Assembly: GCA_036388675.1 (NCBI GenBank)
Contig: DASVRI010000041.1
Coordinates: forward strand, 43,320 to 107,319
Length of the DNA: 64,000 bases
DNA from: DASVUS01 sp036388675
Lineage (GTDB): Bacteria; Armatimonadota; Abditibacteriia; Abditibacteriales; Abditibacteriaceae
Direction: 5' to 3'
Below are positions 53,111 to 62,445 of the stretch, piece after piece. The notes below the pieces were generated by a model. It was not told where the DNA came from and searched no databases. It saw only the letters and a list, made by a program, of their open reading frames with translations. Every line of letters starts with the position of its first letter. Position 1 is the stretch's first letter. The position numbers and the translations under genes are program-made.

Positions 53111-54994
53111 TTAGAACAATTTACGGTCTTTGAAAAGCTTCTCGCTGAACGTGCCGCTCACTTCGGTGAGGACGGCATTATTCAATTTCAAATCGGCCAC
53201 GAGTGTGCGACCACGCTGCTGCCCGCGTCGAGGATCGACCACGGTCACGCCGCCGCTGGCATAAACTTTAGCGGCCTTCTTATCATAGCGCACGACGGGC
53301 GCACGAGCTGTTACGCCATCGTCGCTGGTAACGACCACATTGCCGCGCAAGGTAGCATTCTGTCCGTCGCGCGTGGCTTCCAGCGTATCGGCGCGCAAAC
53401 GAAGGTTCTCACGGCGACCCGAAACACCGCCGCGCGCCAGCACCATGCCGTTGCGCAGCATCACCACGCCGGCAGAGACCGTTCCGCCACGCGCCAGACG
53501 ACCGTTGACATCGCCCGAAAGCGTTGCCTGTTTGAACTCGTCGTCGCTCGTCAGGCGTGAGCCGCGGATGGTATTGCCGTCTTTGACCAGCGTCACGCCA
53601 CCTGTTCCGGTCACGCGTCCGCCGCCCCACACCACGTTGGCGGCGCGCACGGTTCCCTGTGGATTCTGCGCGGTCACACCGCCGCTGGCCACGATGCGCG
53701 CCGTCTTTTTGTTTTGCGCGTTGAACACTTCGGCGCGCGCCGCACGCACATGGACATCACCGCGCACAACCGTAACACCGTTGCCGATAGCGCGCCTTTC
53801 ATCAATCCAAACTTCAGCTCTCGCCGCGCGCATGGTAGCATCTGGCCGCGTCAGCACGACTTCGCCACTGGCTACGGCGCGCTCCAATTTATCGAATGCC
53901 GTTATCTGCGCAGCGGTTAACGTGGCGTCGCCTTTACGCAGCGTCACGCCGCCTGTTGCGGTTGCGCTACGCAGTTTGTCATCGGTTTCGATGCGTGCGG
54001 CGCGCAGAGTGCCGTCTTGTTTTTGCAGCGTCACGTCCTCGCGCACCGAAAGCGTGTTCTGTTTCCAGTTGTAGAGTACTCGCCCGGCGCCGGCCTGACC
54101 TTCAGACGACGTAGCGCGCACACCGCCTGAAAGTTCGCCGTGCGAGCCATCTGTATCGGCCTCGAGGCGCGTTCCGCTAAGCGTCGTACCTTCGTGCGAG
54201 ATGGTGATTTTCCCCTGAGCAACTGCGCGCCCATTGCGCCAGTTCCACGTCGCGCGCTCGGCGTTCATCGTGCCTTCGGGCGCGCTGGCCTTGATTTCTC
54301 CGTTGAGACGCGCTGTGGCCAGTTCCGTATCGGCAAATAGATGGCGCGCCGCGACACGCGTTTTGCCCTGCGTCATGACGACGCCCTGGTCGGCACGCAC
54401 TTCCCGGGCTTTGACATCGACATTCACCTGCGGCGTCACGAGTTCAACCGGACCACGACTGGTTAACGGCTTTAGTTTTTTATCGGTTTTGCTGTCCCAC
54501 GTACCCGGAGTGCGCATCTTCACGCCGCCGGTCATGGTCATCAGCACGCCACGGTCGGCATACACCAGATTAAGGCGCGGCGCACGAAACGTCGAATGAG
54601 GTTTGCCCTCGCGATACAGCGTGGCGCGCGCGTCCGTCAGTTCGGCACGTCGCGGCTCCAGAATTCTGTCGCCGATGCCGAGTTTCTCTTCGTGTGCGTG
54701 AATTTGCCTGGCACCGACGCTCCACAGCTTGCGACCCTTGGCGTCGTGGCCGCTGAGAGTGGCGCCTGTCGAGACCACGTCTCCCAGTTGGCGAATCGAG
54801 GCCCTGGCCTCCTCGGCCTCTTTCTTGAGCGCCTGGCGCGCAGCGACTTCAGCGGCTTCCTTTACGCCAGGCGAACCACAGCCGGAGAACACGCCGGCAG
54901 CCATGCTGCCCAGCGTCAGAGTACTCAGCAGAGCCACGCGATGCTTGTGTGCAAGACGTGGCGTGAAATGCAAACAAAGGGATTTTCGATTCAT
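53111..54994 (-). CDS. LptC/OstA-like lipoprotein with many beta units
   Basis: The 627-residue protein has a lipoprotein signal (AAGVFSGCGS, Cys at about residue 39). It has an LptC-like region (about 70-200, with LWSVGARQIHAHEEK) and a long array of OstA-type units (ATATGGVTLRKGDATLTA and similar repeats) to the C-terminus. It is far longer than usual LptC. It would be anchored in a membrane facing the periplasm. It directly precedes the LptA-like gene in the operon. Two GAGTACTC copies are present. Confidence 0.7.
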   Translation of the reverse strand: MNRKSLCLHFTPRLAHKHRVALLSTLTLGSMAAGVFSGCGSPGVKEAAEVAARQALKKEAEEARASIRQLGDVVSTGATLSGHDAKGRKLWSVGARQIHAHEEKLGIGDRILEPRRAELTDARATLYREGKPHSTFRAPRLNLVYADRGVLMTMTGGVKMRTPGTWDSKTDKKLKPLTSRGPVELVTPQVNVDVKAREVRADQGVVMTQGKTRVAARHLFADTELATARLNGEIKASAPEGTMNAERATWNWRNGRAVAQGKITISHEGTTLSGTRLEADTDGSHGELSGGVRATSSEGQAGAGRVLYNWKQNTLSVREDVTLQKQDGTLRAARIETDDKLRSATATGGVTLRKGDATLTAAQITAFDKLERAVASGEVVLTRPDATMRAARAEVWIDERRAIGNGVTVVRGDVHVRAARAEVFNAQNKKTARIVASGGVTAQNPQGTVRAANVVWGGGRVTGTGGVTLVKDGNTIRGSRLTSDDEFKQATLSGDVNGRLARGGTVSAGVVMLRNGMVLARGGVSGRRENLRLRADTLEATRDGQNATLRGNVVVTSDDGVTARAPVVRYDKKAAKVYASGGVTVVDPRRGQQRGRTLVADLKLNNAVLTEVSGTFSEKLFKDRKLF

Positions 54995-55031
54995 TACAAC
55001 AAGGCTTCAAATTACCGGACGAACCAGATGC

Positions 55032-55856
55032 TTATCGGATGCAGCGATATTTAAGCAGCGTCCATAAGGCGCTCGAGCCGTCTTGCAAAGCGCGGATTTT
55101 CTTGCCCTCGCCTTTGCCGCGCGGCTGATAGGAAATCGGCACTTCAACGATGCGCACGCCGCGACGCCGCAGCCGGGCCGCGATTTCAAAATCGAGATCG
55201 AAGCCATCAGCCTGCAAATCGAGACTCTGCGCCACGCGCCGACGCATCAGTTTGTAACACGTCGCCACATCGGAAAGCGAAGTGGCATAGAGTACTCGAA
55301 AAGCAATCGAAAGGCCGATGCGCCCCAGCAAAAACGCGTCCTGCAACTGATTGCGTCGCGCCAGAGAGCCGCGCGATAAGCGAGTTCCAAACACGGCGAC
55401 ATCCTGCCCCTGGCGTCCCGGCGATGCTTCCCACTTTTGCGCGGCACACAGCAGCTTGAGATAATCCTGTGGGTCGTATTCCAGATCGGCATCCTGCACG
55501 ATAATCCATTCGCCCCGTGCCGCCGCCAAAGCACGTCGGACGCTCGAGCCCTTGCCATTGTTCCGCTCCTGCAAAATCACGCGCAGAACGGTTTCGTTAA
55601 CTGTGGCTTGCTCAGCATCGGCTTCTCCGCGATCGGCTTCACCCGGGTCGGCTTCACCAGGAACAGCTTCACCACGCGCCAGCATATCTTGCAGCAGTTG
55701 ACGCGTGCCGTCGGTCGAGCAATTGTCGACAATGACGATTTCCTTTTCGACGGGCACGTCCCCAACGCGCCTTAGAATTTCACGCAGCGTCGCACACTCA
55801 TTATAAACCGGCATCAGAACGCTGAGTTTCATTCGCAGAGGCGTTGTTTCATCCAC
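55032..55856 (-). CDS. Family 2 glycosyltransferase (dolichol-phosphate mannose synthase-like)
   Basis: The 274-residue protein has LSVLMPVYNECATLREIL at the start, EIVIVDNCSTDGT, and DADLEYDPQDY with the metal-binding DxD, as in polyprenyl-phosphate glycosyltransferases of family GT2. An in-frame insertion of about 25 residues of tandem GEADP/R units interrupts it near residue 64. A start at MKLSVL (55832) is also possible. It would make a lipid-linked sugar for the two membrane glycosyltransferases that lie upstream in the cluster. Confidence 0.85.
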   Translation of the reverse strand: MDETTPLRMKLSVLMPVYNECATLREILRRVGDVPVEKEIVIVDNCSTDGTRQLLQDMLARGEAVPGEADPGEADRGEADAEQATVNETVLRVILQERNNGKGSSVRRALAAARGEWIIVQDADLEYDPQDYLKLLCAAQKWEASPGRQGQDVAVFGTRLSRGSLARRNQLQDAFLLGRIGLSIAFRVLYATSLSDVATCYKLMRRRVAQSLDLQADGFDLDFEIAARLRRRGVRIVEVPISYQPRGKGEGKKIRALQDGSSALWTLLKYRCIR

Positions 55857-55950
55857 AATGTCAGGCGCAAATCAACCCTTTTATGGTAACAGAAAACGCG
55901 CCTCGACACCAAAATGCGTGCGAGTACTCGTGTGCTCCATCAAATCGGGA

Positions 55951-57489
55951 TTAATCGGTCAGGGTGCGCCAGCCAAAGACATTCCACAGCGTCAATCCAA
56001 CTACGGTTAGTCCCAGAATGATGGCACCTATGCGCAAGGCACGTCCGCGCCCTAAAAGTTGCAGCCAACCGATGGCAAAGGCCAGAGCAAAGGGTAGCAA
56101 CGCCGGGTGAAGATAGCGCGCCTGCGCCTGGAACTGAATGAAGTTGAAACGCGCCCATGCCGCAAAGATAAGCAAGGCACCAATGCCCCACCACCCGAGC
56201 ACAGCGCGCATGTTCGTTGGAAGCTCCGCCCAGCGCCGGGACGCGCGCAGTAACCCCGCCAACGCCACTGCCGTGGCAACGACGCACACCAGCATTCCAA
56301 TCACGGTTACGCTGACGGCGAGTGGCCCCATTTCGAGCAATGCTACAGGCCCACGCACGCCCCAGGGATTGAGCATCGTGTTCGCCCTCCCCGGCCCGCC
56401 GAAGAAGCCCCAGGTCGTGCAAAACAGAATCAATACCACATTGCGCAAGTACGTGTCGAGCGTGTAACCCGATGCGAAAAACATCCACGTGCGCGAGCCG
56501 ATATTCTCAAAGCGCTGCGAGATGGCACCTAGAGCCAGCAAATCGCCATACAGCACCTGATTGCGCACCATCCACGGGCCGCAAACTAAGAGCGTGACAA
56601 CAATCAACAGCAGCGCAGCCCGCACGCGTGGCGCAACACTTTTATTCTCTGGTGCCCCTTCGTCGTGCGCGTTGTCGTTAGCTGTCGCATCGGGTACTCG
56701 TTGTTCGTTGCTTATGCCTGGGCGGCCCATGCCGGGGCGGCCCATGCCGGAGAAGTGCCACGCCGCGCCGAGCGCCATAATACCCAGCACCAGGCTGGTG
56801 CTCTTCGACAGAATTCCCAGTCCGATAAGCAGTCCTAAAATCGCGGCATCGCGCCCGCGCCAACCCCGCGCTCCGATGTGCGCAATGTGGTGAAAAACGG
56901 CTGCTGCCGCCAGCCCGGCCATCGCATCGTTGTTGGTCATGGCGCCCACGCTCTGGTGGAACGGCCACAATGCAGCAAAGCCGGTCGCGACAGCAGCCGG
57001 TAATGGGTCGTGCGGCCACAGCGCACGAATGCTACGCCACAACAACACCAGGGTCAGCACGCCGCACCACAGCGAGACCAGACGTGTGACGTAAAACTGC
57101 AAGTCGGGCGGCACCAGGGCAATGAGCGGCGCGCACACAACGTAATAGAGCGGCGGCTGATGATATTCGAAACCGGGCGCGTTGCCGCCACGCACTGCCG
57201 AATTATCCGATTCGGGAACTTGCCGCTCGAAGTATGGAAGGGCGCGATGCTCGGCGACGTAGCGCGCAAAGCGCAGGTGCTCGATTTCGTCCGGCGTGGC
57301 GCCGTAGGGCACACGCGCAATCAGTGCCGCCGTCAGCACAACATACACACACAAAATAAACGGCAAAACCCAGCGCGGCATATGCAGCGGGGCGCGGGGC
57401 GGCTCTGGTGCCCGCGGACGCGTTGGAGGCGTTCGCCTACCCGTCTGGCGAGTACTGGCCTCGTTGTTTGTGGCTCTTTTCTTGGCCAT
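55951..57489 (-). CDS. Membrane glycosyltransferase (GT-C/ArnT-like)
   Basis: The 512-residue protein has a Lys-, Arg- and Pro-rich N-terminus and about ten membrane spans. The first loop holds TPDEIEHLRFARY with the acidic pair typical of GT-C enzymes that use lipid-linked sugar donors. GMGRPGMGRPG shows a small in-frame duplication. The target could be a polysaccharide or lipid A. It follows the other membrane glycosyltransferase by four bases. Confidence 0.8.
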   Translation of the reverse strand: MAKKRATNNEASTRQTGRRTPPTRPRAPEPPRAPLHMPRWVLPFILCVYVVLTAALIARVPYGATPDEIEHLRFARYVAEHRALPYFERQVPESDNSAVRGGNAPGFEYHQPPLYYVVCAPLIALVPPDLQFYVTRLVSLWCGVLTLVLLWRSIRALWPHDPLPAAVATGFAALWPFHQSVGAMTNNDAMAGLAAAAVFHHIAHIGARGWRGRDAAILGLLIGLGILSKSTSLVLGIMALGAAWHFSGMGRPGMGRPGISNEQRVPDATANDNAHDEGAPENKSVAPRVRAALLLIVVTLLVCGPWMVRNQVLYGDLLALGAISQRFENIGSRTWMFFASGYTLDTYLRNVVLILFCTTWGFFGGPGRANTMLNPWGVRGPVALLEMGPLAVSVTVIGMLVCVVATAVALAGLLRASRRWAELPTNMRAVLGWWGIGALLIFAAWARFNFIQFQAQARYLHPALLPFALAFAIGWLQLLGRGRALRIGAIILGLTVVGLTLWNVFGWRTLTD

Positions 57490-57493
57490 GTGC

Positions 57494-59491
57494 TTACTGC
57501 GGCCTCTCTGCCGCTACAATTTCATAGACGATGTAGCCGCGCGCTTCATCAAGTTGTCGCACCAGTCCGCCGTCAATTGCTTGCTGCATCTGCGGCGGCG
57601 GGCTGCCGAAACCACCATTGCTTCCAGGACGCGTGTTCACCAGAATGTGCGTAGCGCGTTGCGCGCGCAGTGCGGCTACGAAATCGGCGCCGGTCTTGAT
57701 GGCATTGTAGTCGATTAAATTGTTGTGTGGGTCATCGGCCCAGAAGTAGTCGCGTTGCAGATAAAAGCAGCGCGGCTCGCCATACACGGCGAAGCGCGCG
57801 TTTGGCGGCGTGTTGGTTGAAGCCCAGCGCATCGCGGCATAGCCGGAGAAAGTGCGTGTTAAGTAAGCGTCTGGTGTTTCCTGGCCGAAGATCACCGGCA
57901 GAGTACTCGATGCTTTCGTCAACGTGAATAGGGGCGTGAAGAGCAACCACGCCGCGAGTGCGAGACCCGTCGTCCATTTGAGAACAGCGCTGCGATTAAA
58001 ATACTTTTCCACGGCCCAGCCACAGGGCAAGCAGAGCAGCCCCAGCGCGGGCAAAATATAGCGCACCTGCTGACTGGTCGCGGCCCAGAAGACCCAGAAA
58101 AAAGCAAAACTCCAGCCGATAAAACGCACAACCGGCGGCTTGTTTTTAACGAACAACAGCGGCGCACTCAGAGCCAGCAGCGCCGGCCCGATGATGGATT
58201 GCAACAACAGCGCATCGACTTCAAATTTGCCGCCCATGCCGTTATCAGGCGGCACATGGAGAAACGGCCACAATGGCAAACCAACAGGCCGCCCATCGAG
58301 TACTCCGATGTTGAGAGGCGCCATCGAAAAGCGCCACGGCAGCCACAGCCAATCCGATGGAGAACGTCCAAAACCATACGCCACCTGATCGCGCGTGTAA
58401 TCGGCGGCCATCTGCGCCGACCAGCCGCGCCCGCCGAAAATTTCGTAAGCAAATGGGAAAACCGGATTGCCCGTCCACAGCCAGTTGCGCACATACCAGC
58501 CGCCGCCCAGCACTATCGCCCAAACCGCGAAGAGCAGCAACGGCTTAATCTGGAAGTTGCGACGGCGAATTATGGTTCCCAACGCCCACAATCCCAGCCA
58601 GCCAAAGGTGAGAAAACCCAGATACTTGGTGCCGATGGCAAAGCCGCAAAAGACACCGCTCCACCCCAGCCACCAACCGCCGTTTGTTGCGCCACCGTTT
58701 GTCTCACCATTGTTCTCAGCCTCACGCGCCGCAAGCCAATTCGCAAAACACATAAACGCCAGCAGCACAAAGGCTGTGAAGCCCAAATCGACGTAAGCCG
58801 TTGTCGCTTCGCTTTGCACAAGGGGAAGCGACGCGAAAAGCGCTGCCCCGAAAAGCCCGGCGCGTGTCGTGAGGTGGCGTCGCCCCATTGCAAGGAGTGC
58901 AAAGCAACACAGCGGCAACATCAACCAGTGGAACAGCTTGGCCAACACTGACCCTTGCAGTGCCAACCCCAGGAGATACAGCATCTCCATCGTAAAAGGG
59001 AAGTAGGTGTGATGATCGTAAGGCAATTCGACGATGCCCCCGGCGCGAAGATACTGCTCCGGTGCCGCCAGATGATATGTCAACGAGTCGTAATCGGCGC
59101 CGTTGGGAGGCGCAAGTGTGAGAAGGAAAGTAATGAGGAAAACTGCAACGAGATAAATAGCCAACGCGAGGTTTACGCCGCGCAGACTACGTAATTTGTG
59201 AAGGATGCTTTTATAGATCGAGATAAAACTGCGACGTTGCGATGTGTTGAGCAACATTCTAGAAACCAATGGTATCCCAATTACTCCGAGCGGCATAAAG
59301 TAGCGAGGATTCCTTCCTGTTGCAACAATAGCGACAAGCATCGCCAACAAAGCTAAGATCGCCCCCATGCTCATCACTATTTGGTCAGCGATCTTGCCTT
59401 TGTCTAACCGAATGTTCGTGTCCTGCACTGACCCGACAAACAACACCAACAACACGACACAAAATATCCCAACGTCAGCGAGGTAGTGCAT
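57494..59491 (-). CDS. Membrane glycosyltransferase (GT39/PMT-like)
   Basis: The 665-residue protein has about twelve membrane spans. A first loop, APPNGADYDSLTYHLAAPEQ, carries acidic residues in the position used by GT-C enzymes. The C-terminal 100 residues are soluble and contain FYLQRDYFWADDPHNN. It is likely to transfer a sugar from a lipid carrier at the outer face of the inner membrane. It follows a 29-residue peptide gene closely. Confidence 0.8.
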   Translation of the reverse strand: MHYLADVGIFCVVLLVLFVGSVQDTNIRLDKGKIADQIVMSMGAILALLAMLVAIVATGRNPRYFMPLGVIGIPLVSRMLLNTSQRRSFISIYKSILHKLRSLRGVNLALAIYLVAVFLITFLLTLAPPNGADYDSLTYHLAAPEQYLRAGGIVELPYDHHTYFPFTMEMLYLLGLALQGSVLAKLFHWLMLPLCCFALLAMGRRHLTTRAGLFGAALFASLPLVQSEATTAYVDLGFTAFVLLAFMCFANWLAAREAENNGETNGGATNGGWWLGWSGVFCGFAIGTKYLGFLTFGWLGLWALGTIIRRRNFQIKPLLLFAVWAIVLGGGWYVRNWLWTGNPVFPFAYEIFGGRGWSAQMAADYTRDQVAYGFGRSPSDWLWLPWRFSMAPLNIGVLDGRPVGLPLWPFLHVPPDNGMGGKFEVDALLLQSIIGPALLALSAPLLFVKNKPPVVRFIGWSFAFFWVFWAATSQQVRYILPALGLLCLPCGWAVEKYFNRSAVLKWTTGLALAAWLLFTPLFTLTKASSTLPVIFGQETPDAYLTRTFSGYAAMRWASTNTPPNARFAVYGEPRCFYLQRDYFWADDPHNNLIDYNAIKTGADFVAALRAQRATHILVNTRPGSNGGFGSPPPQMQQAIDGGLVRQLDEARGYIVYEIVAAERPQ

Positions 59492-59511
59492 TTAAGAAGG
59501 AAAACGAGTAC

Positions 59512-59601
59512 TCAAAACAACAGATAGGCGTTGAGGAACCACACGCCGAAACACAGCGCGATGAAAGCGGCGGCCAGAATGTCTTTCAGTTGAGGAGACA
59601 T
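59512..59601 (-). CDS. Small hydrophobic peptide, 29 residues
   Basis: An ATG at 59601 lies one base after the kdsC stop and opens a frame MSPQLKDILAAAF, then IALCFGVWFLNAYLLF, ending in TGA. The last 20 residues form a single membrane span. Its start next to the kdsC stop suggests translational coupling. A GAGTACTC overlaps the stop region. No known family is recognised, so it could be a membrane peptide of the LPS operon or a chance frame. Confidence 0.5.
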   Translation of the reverse strand: MSPQLKDILAAAFIALCFGVWFLNAYLLF

Positions 59602-59602
59602 A

Positions 59603-60247
59603 TTATCGTTGCAGATTCTCGATGGATTGGCTCGCTTCGTCGCTTTGAGTAAAGCGGCTCATCAGTTCGTTCCAGTGGCCCTGCGCATCCAGAATCAGTT
59701 CAATCACTTCGCGCACTGCGCCGCGACCGCCACCGGCTTGCGTCACATAATCGGCGCGTTGCAGCACTTCAGTCACGGCATCGGCCACCGCGACACGAAT
59801 GCCGCACTGCGCAAAGGCGGGTAAATCGGGCAAGTCGTCGCCGACAAAGCAGCAGTGCTCCGGCCAGAAGCCGTATTGATGTTGCAGTTCGCGCATGGCC
59901 GTGGCTTTGTCGCCGCACGCTAGAATGCAATGATGCAAGTCGAGTTCTTTGAAGCGATGCTCGGCTACACGCGAGGCACGTCCCGAAATCCAGGCGATTT
60001 TCAATCCGGCACGCCGCGCCGCCACCAGAGCAAAGCCGTCGCGCACGTTGAAGGTTTGCAGCAGCGAGCCGTTTTCATCGAAAGTGAGCCCTCCGTCAGT
60101 GAGCACGCCGTCCACATCCAGCGCCAGCAGTTTGATGTTGGCCCACTGCGCGCGTGCCACGCCGGGCGTCGTGTCGGGTTGTTCGTGCTGCGACGAAGCG
60201 ACAGATCCAAAATGCGATGCGCCCGGTAAAAGTGCGATAGGAATCAC
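59603..60247 (-). CDS. kdsC: HAD phosphatase, KdsC family (KDO-8-phosphate phosphatase)
   Basis: The 214-residue protein has LLALDVDGVLTDG with the HAD nucleophile and general acid (about residues 41-52), then VGDDLPDLPAF (about 137-147). The length and VRDGFALVAARRAGLKIAWISGR match KDO-8-phosphate phosphatase, the last soluble step of KDO synthesis for LPS. A GTG start at 60247 gives an N-terminal extension of about 30 residues; a later start is possible. It leads the LPS gene series below it. Confidence 0.85.
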   Translation of the reverse strand: MIPIALLPGASHFGSVASSQHEQPDTTPGVARAQWANIKLLALDVDGVLTDGGLTFDENGSLLQTFNVRDGFALVAARRAGLKIAWISGRASRVAEHRFKELDLHHCILACGDKATAMRELQHQYGFWPEHCCFVGDDLPDLPAFAQCGIRVAVADAVTEVLQRADYVTQAGGGRGAVREVIELILDAQGHWNELMSRFTQSDEASQSIENLQR

Positions 60248-60344
60248 CAGCCCCAGAAAAATTGAGTACTCGTAATTGTACCGGTTGCGGCGGTCTTACC
60301 ACAAATCACGCGCACGACGACACGCGCGTTGCTACAATGAGAAT

Positions 60345-60974
60345 ATGACAACGGACAGCATGAACTTCGTGTATTTCGATGTGGAAACCGAGCGCTCCGC
60401 TGATGAAGTCGGCGGCTGGCAGAATATCGAGCAGCTTGGCGTCGCCGTGGCGGTGACGTGTGCCAGCCGTGATGACCAGTCGGTTGAAGGTGCGGGCGAT
60501 GGCACCAGCGGTTGGCAATACAAAGTCTTTCGCAAACCGGAAGCCGCCGCCCTGGGACAAGAACTGCAAAGCGCCGGTTGCATCGTGGGCTACAACACGC
60601 GCGGCTTCGATTTTCGAGTGCTTCAGCCGTATGTCGATTTCGATTTGCGCGCCCTGCCCGATCTTGATTTGATGGTCGATTTGAAGCGCATCGCCGGTTT
60701 TCGGCCCGGTCTGGATAATTGCTGCGCTGCCACGTTCGGTGCCAATAAAAGCGGCGGCGGTTTGCAGTCGTTGCAGTGGTGGCGCGAAGGTCGTGAAGAC
60801 GAAGTCATCGAATACTGCAAGCAAGATGTGTTGCTGACGCGCCGCCTGCACGAATTCGGCGCACAACATGGTTACGTCAAATGCACCGACCGACAGAAAC
60901 GCGTGCGCACTCTCCAGGTGGATTGGTCGCTGAGCGGCATCGCTGCCGAACCGCAGCAAGGCTCGCTGTTTTAA
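60345..60974 (+). CDS. DEDDy-type 3'-5' exonuclease
   Basis: The 209-residue protein has FVYFDVETE (the Asp-X-Glu pair), VGYNTRGFDFRVL (Asp) and EYCKQDVLLTRRL (Tyr-X3-Asp), as in DEDDy ribonuclease H-like exonucleases of the YprB/DnaQ type. It could take part in DNA repair or RNA turnover. TACAAT stands six bases before the ATG at 60345, so the message is probably leaderless. Confidence 0.85.
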   Translation: MTTDSMNFVYFDVETERSADEVGGWQNIEQLGVAVAVTCASRDDQSVEGAGDGTSGWQYKVFRKPEAAALGQELQSAGCIVGYNTRGFDFRVLQPYVDFDLRALPDLDLMVDLKRIAGFRPGLDNCCAATFGANKSGGGLQSLQWWREGREDEVIEYCKQDVLLTRRLHEFGAQHGYVKCTDRQKRVRTLQVDWSLSGIAAEPQQGSLF

Positions 60975-61025
60975 GACTGGTCAGCCACCGCCGCAGCCTC
61001 CATCACTGCAACCTCACTTCGATGT

Positions 61026-61643
61026 TCATAATCGCAGGCGGGAAGCCTCCAGCGGTTCACCTGGCGAAGCCGTTTCGCCGGATACATCTGTGTCACGCTC
61101 GTCGCGGCGGGACACACGCCAGCAGAAGAGAAACAGCGTCGCCAGACCGAGATACACCGTTACCTGCGACATCTGGCTGTAGCGGTTGTGCGCGAGGTCG
61201 AAGGAAGTTTTGGGTTCTCCTGCCGCATCGCCCCGTTTCTTGAGCAGACGGTCTTGCAGCAAGCCGATGATGGTGGACGGCTTTCTGAGGTCGCGCTGCA
61301 AATCCTTGATCTGCGGCATCAGCACCTGGCCGAGATACAGCGCAATGGTTAGCATCACAACCGTGCAGGCGCCCTGCGCCCACCACGCAGGCCGGCTGCG
61401 ACGCGCAACGCCACGGGCAGCGTACCGCTCCATGAGCCAGCCCAGCAGCATCAACCCACCGCATACGTAAGTGACAACCGAGAAGCGTGACAGCATGGGC
61501 GCGACGAGCACAAAGAGGAGCGAGCGGTCAACGCGCGAAATAATGGGAGCCGCCACAGCGCCGAAAAACGCCAGGCCGCCGATCCACATTCCGGCACCGA
61601 GCACGGTAAACAGACGCGCAACAGCGAGAAGAATTCGATTCAT
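61026..61643 (-). CDS. DUF4149-like membrane protein
   Basis: The 205-residue protein has about four membrane spans: an N-terminal pair (ILLAVARLFTVLGAGMWIGG), then CGGLMLLGWLM and a late VYLGLATLFLF. It resembles the DUF4149 family, of unknown function. The ATG at 61643 is preferred over an in-frame start at 61691. Its 5' end faces the first attC-like site of the cassette array. Confidence 0.6.
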   Translation of the reverse strand: MNRILLAVARLFTVLGAGMWIGGLAFFGAVAAPIISRVDRSLLFVLVAPMLSRFSVVTYVCGGLMLLGWLMERYAARGVARRSRPAWWAQGACTVVMLTIALYLGQVLMPQIKDLQRDLRKPSTIIGLLQDRLLKKRGDAAGEPKTSFDLAHNRYSQMSQVTVYLGLATLFLFCWRVSRRDERDTDVSGETASPGEPLEASRLRL

Positions 61644-61750
61644 CACGCCGCAGTTTAACTGAGATGCAGTTCGCTCGAGGAGCAGAACCAACGTGGCACC
61701 TACTCGAAATTGAGTACTCAGGAAGCGTGGTTACCGGCAAGCCCAGAGGG

Positions 61751-61851
61751 CACAACAATTGAGTTCACGGCTCGCGAAAGCGCAGAGACCGCAACGAGGC
61801 GCGAGCGAAGGGAACGAAGCTGTGGGTGTCCGGTTGCAGCGCCTTGTTGTC
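61751..61851 (-). repeat. attC-like recombination site 1
   Basis: CACAACAATTGAG at the start and GCAGCGCCTTGTTGTC at the end form the imperfect outer arms; the middle has GAGCGAAGGGAACGAAGC. It follows the hicA stop codon in cassette orientation (minus strand). The GTT/AAC core triplets are at both ends. Confidence 0.75.
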
Positions 61852-61890
61852 TCACCTGCCAATTGTGCAACAACGCTCGCGGTTCGTGAC

Positions 61891-62097
61891 TTATAAATCC
61901 GCTTCTGTTAGGCCAGCCATTTTCATCAAATGTCGGAGCAATCCAGTTTTGATCGAGTCATTGCCATGAACGGGGACAGAAAGCCGAACATTGACGCCAG
62001 CCTTGTTATAGATGTGGTGACTGCCACCCACGCGCAACAGTGACCAACCATTTTGTTCAAGTACACGACAGAAGTCTTTGCCTGAGATGGCTCTCAT
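61891..62097 (-). CDS. hicA: HicA-type mRNA interferase toxin
   Basis: The 68-residue protein begins MRAISGKDFCRVLEQNGW and contains RVGGSHHIYNKAG with the catalytic His of the double-stranded RNA-binding-like HicA fold. The ATG overlaps the hicB stop codon (ATGA). It would cleave mRNA when free of HicB. It is carried in a gene cassette with an attC-like site downstream. Confidence 0.88.
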   Translation of the reverse strand: MRAISGKDFCRVLEQNGWSLLRVGGSHHIYNKAGVNVRLSVPVHGNDSIKTGLLRHLMKMAGLTEADL

Positions 62098-62297
62098 ACT
62101 GCAATTTCCAACACGCGGCCACTTTTTGATGTTTGTGCCGGCTCGACATCTATGGACAAGCAACCCTCAACTGCTTCGTAAAGATTATGAAGTAAATCCT
62201 CGAATGTCTCGCCTTGCGTGGCACAGCCTGGGATCGACGGCACTTCAGCCCAGAAGCCGCCTTCTTCTGCTTCGTGAACAACAACTTTTAATTTCAT
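62094..62297 (-). CDS. hicB: HicB-type antitoxin
   Basis: The 67-residue protein has the partial RNase H fold of HicB: VVVHEAEEGGFWAEVPSIPG and GETFEDLLHNLYEAVEG. No C-terminal ribbon-helix-helix or HTH is visible, so it is a short-form HicB. The antitoxin gene comes first, unlike the usual toxin-first order. TATACT lies seven bases before the ATG, suggesting a leaderless message. Confidence 0.87.
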   Translation of the reverse strand: MKLKVVVHEAEEGGFWAEVPSIPGCATQGETFEDLLHNLYEAVEGCLSIDVEPAQTSKSGRVLEIAV

Positions 62298-62352
62298 ATC
62301 TCAAAGTATACGTTTCTAAATCTCATGCTTCCAGCCAAGCCGCGCGCCGCGA

Positions 62353-62436
62353 CAGAACGACACAGCTCAGCCGCCCGTAGCAGCGGAGTGAGGCACGAAC
62401 GAAGCTGCGAAGGATCGGTTGCAGCGCTTTGTTGTG
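62353..62436 (-). repeat. attC-like recombination site 2
   Basis: CAGAACGACACAGCTCAGCC begins the element and GCAGCGCTTTGTTGTG ends it. The middle CGGAGTGAGGCACGAACGAAG resembles the other sites. It follows the short peptide gene at 62446 in cassette orientation. Confidence 0.75.
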
Positions 62437-62445
62437 CCGCTGTAT

